Below, one piece after another: positions 1 through 7,900 of a stretch of DNA of 21,883 nt. Both the position numbers and the translations under genes were made by a program. Within the stretch, counting starts at the first letter, position 1, and every line of letters begins with the position of its first letter. Source of the DNA: Candidatus Thorarchaeota archaeon (GTDB taxonomy: Archaea; Asgardarchaeota; Thorarchaeia; Thorarchaeales; Thorarchaeaceae); NCBI GenBank assembly GCA_016840965.1, contig JAEORI010000120.1, forward strand, positions 1 through 21,883. Reading direction: 5' to 3'. The notes below the pieces were generated by a model that saw nothing but the letters and a program-made list of their open reading frames with translations, had not been told where the DNA came from and did no database searches.

Positions 1-393
1 ATCAATGAGAACAGACAGGAAAATCGCTACACCATAGAGTGGGAATAACTTCAATGAAACCTTGGCATCAATAAAACCTCCCTCAACAAAGCTACTTCCG
101 CCTGTGAACATGGTGAACATGAGATACAAAACGCCGAAGATTATCAGAAGCATCCAATCGTCAAATGAAAAGTCTGAAATCCAAACCTGAAAGACAAAAA
201 GTATTATTACAAGTGGGACGGTCACTTGTGCCATCGCCTTGCCGGTTGCTGGTTCTAGAGTAATCACCAAAAGAGTGAGAAGCACTCCTAATATCATCAA
301 ACCATAGAATGGGTTGATGAGCAGGAGTGGCATGACCATACTCAATGCTGAGAACATGATCATGACCACGACGATTTTTATCCAAGCATCCAT
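1..393 (-). CDS. Multi-pass membrane protein, partial (C-terminus beyond window)
   Basis: The reading frame is open from an ATG at 393 to the left edge, giving 131 residues with no stop. The ATG follows a good ribosome-binding site (AGGAGGAAG, about 5 nt away). The product is very hydrophobic: about five membrane segments are visible at residues 5-26, 28-46, 56-71, 80-98 and 115-131, joined by short loops (for example EPATGK near 47-52 and FVEGGFIDAK near 105-114). It starts 31 nt after the slipin stop on the same strand, so the two are probably cotranscribed. Slipins are usually paired with NfeD-type membrane proteins. I see no NfeD signature in the visible part, so the family is not recognised and NfeD remains only a possibility. 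An overlapping frame starting at 412 is a shadow of this gene. Confidence 0.72.
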   Translation of the reverse strand, partial: MDAWIKIVVVMIMFSALSMVMPLLLINPFYGLMILGVLLTLLVITLEPATGKAMAQVTVPLVIILFVFQVWISDFSFDDWMLLIIFGVLYLMFTMFTGGSSFVEGGFIDAKVSLKLFPLYGVAIFLSVLID

Positions 394-424
394 CTTTCTT
401 CCTCCTACTCATAGGTCAAAGTAA

Positions 425-1282
425 CTACTCTTCAGTTCCTTTGTCCTTCGGTAGTCTTAGTCCTCCAGTCCCCGCTGATAATGCTACAGATGTTCCAGCT
501 GCCATTCCGACTTCAGGGAGGTTTGTGGGGACCATAATAATCAGGTTGGCGTTCTTTGAGATTTCCTGCATGATGTTCCATTGACGAAGCATGAAACCTA
601 CACTCGACTCTTCATAGATTCTAGCTGCTTTCAGCATATTCTCTGACGCCTCAAGCTCGGCTGTGGCTAGAGTAATTCGAGCTCTCCGCTCTCTCTCTGC
701 CTGAGCTTCTCGACTCATTGCATCCTGAAGTGCTGATGGAATCACTACGTCTCGAATTTCAACACTGGTAACTTTTACACCCCAATGTTCTGTTTTCTCA
801 TCAATGAGCTCCTGGAGATGTCCTGCAATCTGATCTCTCTCAGATAGTAACTGGTCAAGAGTCACCTTTCCTGTTGTTTCTCTAAGAGTTGTTTGAGCCG
901 CTAGCTCAACAGCAACTGTATATCTCTCAACACTGAGAATTGCCTTTTCAACCTCTATGACACGGAAGTACATTACAGCATCAACGACGACTGGCACGTT
1001 ATCTTTCGTGAGAGACCTTTCTGTCTTGAACGCATATGTAAGGAGCCTGAGTGAGACTTTCATAGCTACTTTATCTAGAATGGGTGTAACCCAGATCACT
1101 CCTGGTCCTCGAATATGTTTGAACTTTCCAAGTCTGAGGATAGCAACACGCTCCCACTCTTTCATCACCTTAATTCCACTTGCGACGAACATTAGGATGA
1201 AGAACGCGAGCACGATTACTAGCATCATCATCAAATATGAATCCCATATGAACTGCAATTTTTGTTTGCTCCTTCCTTCCAC
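425..1282 (-). CDS. Slipin / stomatin-like SPFH (Band 7) membrane protein
   Basis: This is a 285-residue SPFH-family protein. One N-terminal membrane helix (about residues 17-37) anchors it. The SPFH/Band 7 domain follows (about 38-190), with the characteristic stretches ERVAILRLGKF (44-54), RGPGVIWVTP (58-67) and TTLRETTGKVTLDQLLSERD (131-150). A charged helical region rich in Glu, Arg and Ala (about 190-225, EAQAERERRARI) is typical of slipin oligomers. The C-terminus is a hydrophobic patch and a Gly/Ser-rich tail. Slipins form large membrane rings or scaffolds, and many are coupled to NfeD proteins or membrane proteases. The start is uncertain: the longest frame begins with GTG at 1282, but GGAAGGAG lies 10 nt upstream of an in-frame TTG at 1258, and ATG codons occur at 1231-1225. 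All of these keep the membrane helix essentially intact. It is the first gene of the operon that runs off the left edge. Confidence 0.9.
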   Translation of the reverse strand: MEGRSKQKLQFIWDSYLMMMLVIVLAFFILMFVASGIKVMKEWERVAILRLGKFKHIRGPGVIWVTPILDKVAMKVSLRLLTYAFKTERSLTKDNVPVVVDAVMYFRVIEVEKAILSVERYTVAVELAAQTTLRETTGKVTLDQLLSERDQIAGHLQELIDEKTEHWGVKVTSVEIRDVVIPSALQDAMSREAQAERERRARITLATAELEASENMLKAARIYEESSVGFMLRQWNIMQEISKNANLIIMVPTNLPEVGMAAGTSVALSAGTGGLRLPKDKGTEE

Positions 1283-1376
1283 CTACATGAGTGTAGACGA
1301 ATGGTCGAAAAGAGTCCGAAGACCCTGTTCCTGTTAGACATTTTGCTTGAACTCTTAAGAAGCTTCGTCTCGGTGT

Positions 1377-1421
1377 ATTAAAAATGGAAGGTGTCGGAGG
1401 AATTCCCGTTTTTCCTCCGAC
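1377..1421 (-). terminator. Perfect hairpin with downstream T-run, 3' of the ECF-like gene
   Basis: GTCGGAGGAA (1393-1402) and TTCCTCCGAC (1412-1421) form a perfect 10-bp stem with a 9-nt loop. Reading on the minus strand, a pyrimidine-rich stretch ending in five Ts follows at about 1379-1391. It lies 38 nt past the stop of the minus-strand membrane transporter gene and before the slipin gene, which fits a transcription terminator. Folding energy was not computed. Confidence 0.5.
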
Positions 1422-1459
1422 TGATTGAGTTCTAAACGCCTCCAATTCTTTCGTGCGAG

Positions 1460-2257
1460 CTAGATTTCATCCTCACTCAATTCAAGCAATTCATACTTTC
1501 CGATTCGTGATAATGGTAGTCCAAAATCTACTCTTGAGAGTCCTTCAACCAAAGCATAAATTATGAATGCGATAATTATCGATCCGATAATTCGCTCAAA
1601 TGCATAAAGTAGAATTGCTACTTCAAAGAATCCTACAATTAGTTCTAACCCATAAAGAGGGGGAAGGTACCATCCTCCAATTGCAGATCCTACAGCTTGA
1701 TCTAATGTTACAGCAACGAGACAGAATATCCAGATGCTTGCAAACATTTTCCATCTATGTGTATCAACTCTAAGGTTTAATGGGCTGATCAACATCGTAG
1801 ATATTTCTGGGACTACGAACAATAGCGATAATATAAATGCAATAATATGGAACCAGATGAAAGCTGGGACTGCCACACCTACTGGGCTAATTAGGTATAT
1901 ACCCATGGATAGAATGAAGAATATTGGTACGCTGATTCTAATTTTTGTTCTCATTGCACCTGCCGCAAATGCTCCTGCAGCTGTAGCTAATACAGTCAAC
2001 GGCCCTACAACTGCAATGCTGGAATTGATAAGCATCGCAATTAGTGAACCAATTAATACTGCAATCACTCCAAAAAATGGTCCTAAGAGAAACCCGACAA
2101 TAGGTGCAGAAACAAGACCAAAGGATATCTCTCCTCCTCCCCCAACACTAAGATTGAATGGAATCAACGTTATTACTAGATGCATGGCTCCAAATATTCC
2201 TGTAAGAGCCCAAGGGTAAGCAATAGAACGCGTGAACTCTGTCATTCTCACCACCAT
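1460..2257 (-). CDS. ECF-type transporter S-component-like membrane protein
   Basis: This is a 265-residue integral membrane protein with about seven to eight hydrophobic segments and short loops. The N-terminal part carries the arrangement typical of substrate-binding S components of energy-coupling-factor vitamin transporters. It has a first helix with an Ala/His-containing face (GAMHLVITLIPF, 23-34), a glycine-rich loop (SVGGGGEISFG, 37-47) and a G-x-L-L-G-P-x-x-G turn (55-63) followed by another helix. It ends in an acidic cytoplasmic tail (ELLELSEDEI). Such proteins bind a vitamin or other small ligand and need EcfT and EcfA partners encoded elsewhere; none is in this window. The substrate cannot be told from sequence. 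The gene diverges from the winged-helix/PfkB regulator with a 19-bp palindrome 5 nt upstream of its ATG, suggesting direct repression. An internal ATG at 2245 is a possible alternative start. Confidence 0.62.
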   Translation of the reverse strand: MVVRMTEFTRSIAYPWALTGIFGAMHLVITLIPFNLSVGGGGEISFGLVSAPIVGFLLGPFFGVIAVLIGSLIAMLINSSIAVVGPLTVLATAAGAFAAGAMRTKIRISVPIFFILSMGIYLISPVGVAVPAFIWFHIIAFILSLLFVVPEISTMLISPLNLRVDTHRWKMFASIWIFCLVAVTLDQAVGSAIGGWYLPPLYGLELIVGFFEVAILLYAFERIIGSIIIAFIIYALVEGLSRVDFGLPLSRIGKYELLELSEDEI

Positions 2258-2261
2258 TTAG

Positions 2262-2280
2262 TGTAGTTTAGTAAACTACA
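2262..2280. promoter_or_regulatory. 19-bp perfect palindrome, probable operator
   Basis: TGTAGTTTAGTAAACTACA has two perfect 9-bp arms around one central G. It sits in the 70-nt divergent gap between the S-component-like gene and the winged-helix/PfkB gene. A TATA-like A/T run lies at 2305-2316 and could serve either direction. Transcription to the left from that element would start in or next to the palindrome. A dimeric winged-helix protein is the natural candidate to bind it. Confidence 0.6.
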
Positions 2281-2327
2281 TAGGTAGGATTGTACACTCA
2301 TTTGGCATAAAAAACCACTATTTGAAG

Positions 2328-3668
2328 ATGTTGGGAATGATTAACACTGGTGAGTCTGAACCGTTATGGCCATATCTACTCTTTCTACCTGTAGAAAATG
2401 AGATGCGTGACGAATTTATTCGATCTGTGCTTGCATCTCGATTAGCCCGAAGCGTGTTATCCAGTTTTGATGAAACAGGTCGGGTGCTACAGCGAAACTT
2501 GATAGAGAATCTTCCTCATTCGAACAAAAGTATCTTGGCGTACTTGAAAACTCTTGGGCACTTTGGCTTAATAACAACAGGAACAACAGTTCACCATGGA
2601 AAGCGTGTTGTTTACCATGAATTAACAAAGAATGGGTGGGGCTTGGCAAGATTCTATTTTGAAGGATTACCATCAGATGTCGAGCAGCTGACATCTTTCT
2701 TACTCGAGGATTACCTAATTAGATTGACAACAATCTATCGTGAGGAAGGTATATCAGAATCGGCCCTTTTTGATATTTTTGCACGCACTAGAGCAAAGGC
2801 GATTCTTGATGGGTCTAAAAAATACTCCAATCCTGATTTTGTTCTCTTTGGCGCTTCAGCATTCTACACATTGATTGATTGTGAAACAATGCCGGGAGTG
2901 GGAGGAATATCAAGTTGCAGTTATCCGGTTAGACATTCCGGAGGTCCAACAGTTGAATTAGCTCTTTCGCTGGCAAATGAGGGTTTTAAAACTGTGCTCG
3001 TTTCATCAGTCGGAAATGATATTGATGGTTGGAACATTATCACTAATCTGATTCAAGGAAATGTAGATGTCCATCATATCATTGTTGATGATCAGAAGCA
3101 AACCAACCAAACTCTTGTAGTTAATATTCCGGAAGGCTCTCGTGAGTTTGTTGGTGTGAGTCCACTAACTTCTCTTTCTATTACATCACCTCAGCAGGTG
3201 CCTTGGCGGATTATTGAAAAAACGAAATCCGTGTATATTGGCGAAGTGTTCGTTGAAGTCGCCTCATCAATAGCTGCGAATGCAAAAGCGCAAAATATTC
3301 CTGTCTTCTATATGTGCTCAGTTCCATTTTGGGAGCTCGGTTTCAAACGACTAAAACCTGTTCTAACTCAGGTTGATATTTTACTAATATCTAACCAAGC
3401 TTGGAGATATCTTAGGAAATCACACAAACCCGATCCCATCAAGAAGATACAGAATCTTACAGATGCAAAAATTATCATCAGAGAAACTTCTGACAAATAT
3501 TGCATTATTGAAAACGAACAAGTTCAACAGATAGAGAGCAATAAAAATACTAATGAGATTTCTGAATGGTTCATCAGCGGTCTTATGCAGGAGATATCTA
3601 AAGGGTCGAACCTTTTCCAGGCAGTACAACATGCTCTCAAATTCGAGAATAAAAGATTAGCTACTTGA
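2328..3668 (+). CDS. Winged-helix protein fused to a degenerate PfkB/ribokinase-fold domain; probable transcriptional regulator
   Basis: The product is 446 residues from the ATG at 2328 (an in-frame TTG at 2322 and ATG at 2337 are alternatives; none has a clear ribosome-binding site). Residues about 27-108 look like an archaeal winged helix: helices around RSVLASRLARSVLSSF and NKSILAYLKTLGHFGLI, then a beta-wing (GTTVHHGKRVVYHELT). A helical linker (about 113-160) leads to a PfkB/ribokinase-like fold (about 168-440). That domain keeps the glycine pair of family motif 1 (HSGGPTVELALSLANEG, 203-219) and the VGNDIDGW turn. The second family motif, normally DTTGAGDAF with its catalytic Asp and anion hole, reads NTNEISEWF (407-415), so kinase activity is unlikely. 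I infer a sugar-, nucleoside- or vitamin-responsive repressor that controls the divergent transporter gene through the adjacent palindrome. It converges with the DUF92 gene, overlapping by 12 nt at the 3' ends. Confidence 0.78.
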   Translation: MLGMINTGESEPLWPYLLFLPVENEMRDEFIRSVLASRLARSVLSSFDETGRVLQRNLIENLPHSNKSILAYLKTLGHFGLITTGTTVHHGKRVVYHELTKNGWGLARFYFEGLPSDVEQLTSFLLEDYLIRLTTIYREEGISESALFDIFARTRAKAILDGSKKYSNPDFVLFGASAFYTLIDCETMPGVGGISSCSYPVRHSGGPTVELALSLANEGFKTVLVSSVGNDIDGWNIITNLIQGNVDVHHIIVDDQKQTNQTLVVNIPEGSREFVGVSPLTSLSITSPQQVPWRIIEKTKSVYIGEVFVEVASSIAANAKAQNIPVFYMCSVPFWELGFKRLKPVLTQVDILLISNQAWRYLRKSHKPDPIKKIQNLTDAKIIIRETSDKYCIIENEQVQQIESNKNTNEISEWFISGLMQEISKGSNLFQAVQHALKFENKRLAT

Positions 3669-4583
3669 TGAAGCCGCAATCCAGAAAAAGAGTCCGCCTA
3701 GAATCCAGACAAATAGACCTGCACCTAAAACTATACCAAGTGTTGCTCCCATGCCTGATGAACCAAGATTCACATGCATGTTCGTGAAGCTCTTGAAGCC
3801 TCCAACGTATTTCGTTTCATAGTTGCAGTGAAACTCTTTGTCAGTTACAGCTCCACAGATTTCACAAACGAATCTGTTCTGGAGGACAGCTCCAAAGAGG
3901 CTGTCAAGATTGCAGCCAATAAATGCTGTTAAGACTGAGAGTGGAACAAGTACTATCAGTTGTTCAATGGTTGTTACAGTTGGAACAAGACCTGGTGCTA
4001 GTATGGCAAATATGAGTACTAGAACGCCAATGAAGAGTCCCGCAAATAATGCGACTCCTTCTCCAAGAAGTGAAATCGCCCCAATTGTTCCACGAGGTAC
4101 TTTCCTTCTTAGGTTTGTTATAAGACGAGGCTTACTTTTACTGAACACACCAATTTCGCTTGCTAATGTATCTGCACTAGTGGTAGCTACAGCTCCAATA
4201 TAGGCACCAAACATTAGGAATGGCCATCCTGCTGCAGCAAGCTCTGGAAACAAACCAGTAACATACATCCCCACTGAAAACATCATAGGAATAATGCCAC
4301 TTCCAAAGACATTTTTCCATGATCTCTTTCCTTTACCCTCTTGCGCGAGATTTTGTTTTGCTTTCTCCTTATACTTCACTTTTGTAGCTAAACCTGCACT
4401 CATGAAGAAAAATAGGATAATAATGAAAGACACAACACCTCCAGTGTACCAGATAGTGAACCCAACAACAAATGCACTAATCAAGCCTGATATATCTACA
4501 AAATGAAGCTTGTAGGCTAGGGCTCCAAAAAATGTCATAACCAATAATCCGGAAACAGCCGGATGAGTGAGCATATCAAGCAT
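3657..4583 (-). CDS. DUF92 / TMEM19-family integral membrane protein
   Basis: This 308-residue protein has about seven to eight membrane helices and the conserved DUF92 blocks. TTSADTLASEIG (134-145) lies in a loop after a hydrophobic segment, then ITNLRRKVPRGTIGAISLLGE (155-175), GCNLDSLFGA (223-232) and NMHVNLGSSGMGA (268-280). A CxxC pair (240-243) with a third Cys at 253 forms a possible metal-binding knuckle between two of these blocks. The plant family member VTE6 is a phytyl-phosphate kinase and other members are uncharacterised, so a polyprenyl-phosphate kinase role in archaeal lipid metabolism is possible but unproven here. The ATG is preceded by GTGATGTGA, a weak ribosome-binding site. 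Its 3' end overlaps the convergent winged-helix/PfkB gene. Confidence 0.85.
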   Translation of the reverse strand: MLDMLTHPAVSGLLVMTFFGALAYKLHFVDISGLISAFVVGFTIWYTGGVVSFIIILFFFMSAGLATKVKYKEKAKQNLAQEGKGKRSWKNVFGSGIIPMMFSVGMYVTGLFPELAAAGWPFLMFGAYIGAVATTSADTLASEIGVFSKSKPRLITNLRRKVPRGTIGAISLLGEGVALFAGLFIGVLVLIFAILAPGLVPTVTTIEQLIVLVPLSVLTAFIGCNLDSLFGAVLQNRFVCEICGAVTDKEFHCNYETKYVGGFKSFTNMHVNLGSSGMGATLGIVLGAGLFVWILGGLFFWIAASSSS

Positions 4584-4691
4584 TCACATCACATCCAATG
4601 AGTATCATGTATTTCAAATATTAGCCATATCAGTTGAGATCGCTGTTGAATGTTCTATGAGTATATATCATATCCTAGTATTCGGGTCTAA

Positions 4692-4871
4692 TTACCAATC
4701 TGCGGCACAAACTTTGCATTTATAGCTTTGCCTTGTGGATTTGCATTTTCCTCCACTTTTTAGGCAATATAATGTTTTTCCTATAAATATCGGCATTTGT
4801 CGAATCATATTTACACGAATTATTAATCGGCAAAGGTCGTAATTCCTGAATGTATCAAAATCAGCACTCAT
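4692..4871 (-). CDS. Small Cys-containing ORF (59 aa), possible zinc-binding protein
   Basis: This frame lies in the 348-nt gap 4584-4931, which otherwise shows nothing recognisable. It starts with ATG at 4871 behind AAGGA (6 nt spacing), with a TATA-like ATTATATG about 47 nt upstream, and ends with TAA at 4692. The C-terminal third has four cysteines in the pattern C-x6-C-x8-C-x2-C (residues 36, 43, 52 and 55). The segment STRQSYKCKVC resembles the second half of small zinc ribbons such as those in IS1-type InsA proteins, but the first CxxC half is missing. It could be a genuine small zinc-binding protein, a decayed remnant, or chance. The surrounding signals raise it above chance. No function can be assigned. 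Confidence 0.42.
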   Translation of the reverse strand: MSADFDTFRNYDLCRLIIRVNMIRQMPIFIGKTLYCLKSGGKCKSTRQSYKCKVCAADW

Positions 4872-4913
4872 AGATTTTCCTTGCTTTGTTAAAGAGATAA
4901 GAGTATTTTACAG

Positions 4914-4925
4914 CCATATAATAAT
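4914..4925 (-). promoter_or_regulatory. TATA-like element upstream of the small Cys ORF
   Basis: On the minus strand this reads ATTATTATATGG. Transcription would start near 4890, giving a 5' leader of about 20 nt that includes the AAGGA ribosome-binding site of the ORF at 4871. It lies just past the stop of the large ligase-like gene. Confidence 0.35.
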
Positions 4926-4931
4926 TGACAC

Positions 4932-7900
4932 TCAGTAAACTGTAAACTGTTTTTTGATTAATTCCACAGCTCTCGCCGGGAGAGGTCGTCCTGATTGCAA
5001 GATTACTGCATCGACATAATACCCTGTAACAACATCAATTGGTGGTGTTACCCAATTGACTTTAACCACATTTGTCTTTGAATCTGAATCTGGTAATGGA
5101 ATCTCGAACTCTTTGATAATATCCCTCTTTGACATGATTCTAATAATCAAAGCAAGATTTTCTATCTTCTTTCTCATGCTTTCAATATTGGCAATTATCT
5201 CAACAGAAGATAATCTGGCAACGAGACCTGGAATCTCATCTCCGGTTTCATTCCTTATGGAAAATTCAATCTTGAATAATGAACTCTCAATTGCTTTGAT
5301 TTTGAATCTCTGTTTCTTCTCATATGACTTAGTTCCACATCTGATTGTTGCTCGCATATGCGCAGTACTCATCTCAGCACTTAATGGAATTCTAACTGGA
5401 AGTGGGAACAGTCTTTCCTTTCCTGATTCAAGATCTAGCTCTTGATTCAGGAGTTCTCTATTACCACCAATTGATTCAAACTCAACGGTGAGAAGGCACT
5501 TCAACTTCTTCTCTATACTACTAAGTATTTTGAGTGTAGGTTGAATCAATTCATCAGGTTCTGTATAATTGGGGAGACCTATGAACTCAATTTGAGCGAT
5601 GTCCTTATGTGGCCCTCCCATTAAATCAATCACTGTTGACCTCTTATCAACTTCAATACCTGCAAAATTCAATGTAGCTATCAAGGTGACGGAACGATGA
5701 TCTGCATTCATACGAGGCGCGGGGATAGTTACTGGACCAAATGCTAGTGAGAGGTTCTTGCTCTGTTTAACTGATTGGGTTAAAACATGATGTTCGTCAC
5801 CATCTGGAAAAATGAGCGTGATATTGAGGACTGCTGGTTCTCCTAATTCTGTATTCCTTCTAATTCTCAACCAACCTGTGACCTTACCACCGATATGTGA
5901 TCGTTGAGGAACTCTAAGTGAATCTATATTGACTCTCGTGGTTATTTGTTCTATCCGAAATCTATCAGATTCAGCTAATGCAATGATATTTCCTTTCTCT
6001 TTTAGCGATGCTTTGATTATTCCTGATCTATCAGCTGGACTCTCAAAAACCATAACTGGTATTTTCCATAGAAAACCTAAAGCTCCCGTCTTGTACTCTT
6101 CGTCGAGAAACTCTTCAATTAGATACGTTCGTCCAGAATCACTACTGAATTCTAATAATAGTCGAGTATTTACTCCTGTTTTGCGCTCAAGATTAGTAAC
6201 TAGGATGTCTCCGGAAATGGTTTCCCCAACAGCATATTCGCCTTTCAGATCAGTGTTCATGATAATTTGTGGTCCCCTTTTTACGAAACCGACATAGAAT
6301 GGTTTTGAAACAGATTCTGCAATCTCAGTTCCCTTTTCGTTAAATAGACTGATTTGCAATATGCATCTCTCAACACCATCAGAAGCGCCTGATGGAATTA
6401 GAATAGGCAGGAATTTAGTGTTGTCGAATCTGGTGATATCTCCGCTCTCTACTTGCAGCATGTCCTGAGATGTGATAAGGACTTTCTCCATGTTCGGTGC
6501 GATGACACTTATATGGCATTGAACCCTTGTTTGCGAAGGATAGTTCGTTTCTATCTGCCCATCAAAAATTACAGGTGTTTTGCCATCTGCAAACTGTGTT
6601 GTTGTCCTTGGTTTGATTGATGTTCTCATCCAATACATAGTGATTGTAGTTGTAAGATTCACGAGTCTGCCAACAAAACCAACTTCTGCTATGATGTTAT
6701 ATGCGGCGATATTTTTCTTGGTCTTGAATAATACATCGGAAACATGGATTTCTCCGTTATCTATAGTTGGTATTGTTAACACATTTCTCTCAATGACATT
6801 TCTTTCGGAATCCTCAATTGAGTATGAGATTGAAATATCTTCAAGTTGCCTGCCCGTTGTGTTTTTTACTAGGAAGCTGAACTGAACGTCCTGACCTGCA
6901 AAGACTCTATCAGCATTGATAATAATTTCAGGCTCGAGTCCTTTCCACCAACATAACCAAGTTGGAAGGTGAGGTGTTCCCTCGAATGGATCATATAACC
7001 AATTTGTACTACATTCTCTAGTTACTTCTGATAGTTGTTTCAAAAGAACTACCATATTATTGTCGGATTTTGCATAGACCTCTAGTTGGAAGTCGGCACT
7101 TGTGGTTCGAGGTTCGATATATTCGCTTCCAAAAACAGAAACTAGAAGTGCTTGGATAAAGGGATTTTCAACAACATGTAGCTCTTCAAGTTCATCCTTA
7201 ATTAGATACAGCATGGATACTACTGCATCACCCAGGAACCTGTTTCTCTTTCTTTCATCAATTTGTCCATCATCTGTAATTTGTTGATTGTATATCTTGG
7301 TGTAAAATGACCCCTTGACTTCTTCTCCTGGTCGAAACGGGCCCCAGAGTCCTGCTGACAACGCAGCCTCTCTATTGGCCGCTAGAGTCTTAGGTCCTAC
7401 ATCTGGTATTGATTCTCCTTTTTCGACCATCTTCTTAGCCTTGAGAGCCAATGCTTGAAGAAGTAAAGCTAAACCTATACGTCGTGGGATTGACAATTGA
7501 GTGTCGAAAACTCGGATCTCGATAGTCCCAAAATCGGTGAACGGATACATATCGACCATGCGAGCATAGCTTCGGTTTACATGGCGAGCAAATGATTCTC
7601 TATCAGTCCCACGAAGATATGGGATTAATTCAAACTCGTTGGTTGGTCCCATTTGCGTTGTATTTCTAAACAATCTGATAGACCTTTTACAGCGTGGCGC
7701 CCTCACTCGTCCATCTTCAGATATTGATATCTCATCACTTGGTTTCTTATTCTCAAATGGCGAGTTGACTGATAGTGCGATGAGATGAGGAAGGAAATTC
7801 CTTATCATGTTGTAGACTGCTATCTTTGTCTTCTCATCTGTCTTGGAACCAAGGATATGATGATGTTCTCCAAATGAAAGATTTCTCAAGTATTCCTGAG

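Noticed and set aside
161..412. 83-residue minus-strand frame at the left end
   Set aside because: It overlaps, in another frame, the hydrophobic frame starting at 393. That frame has a proper AGGAGGAAG ribosome-binding site and coherent membrane helices, while this one has no protein-like character.
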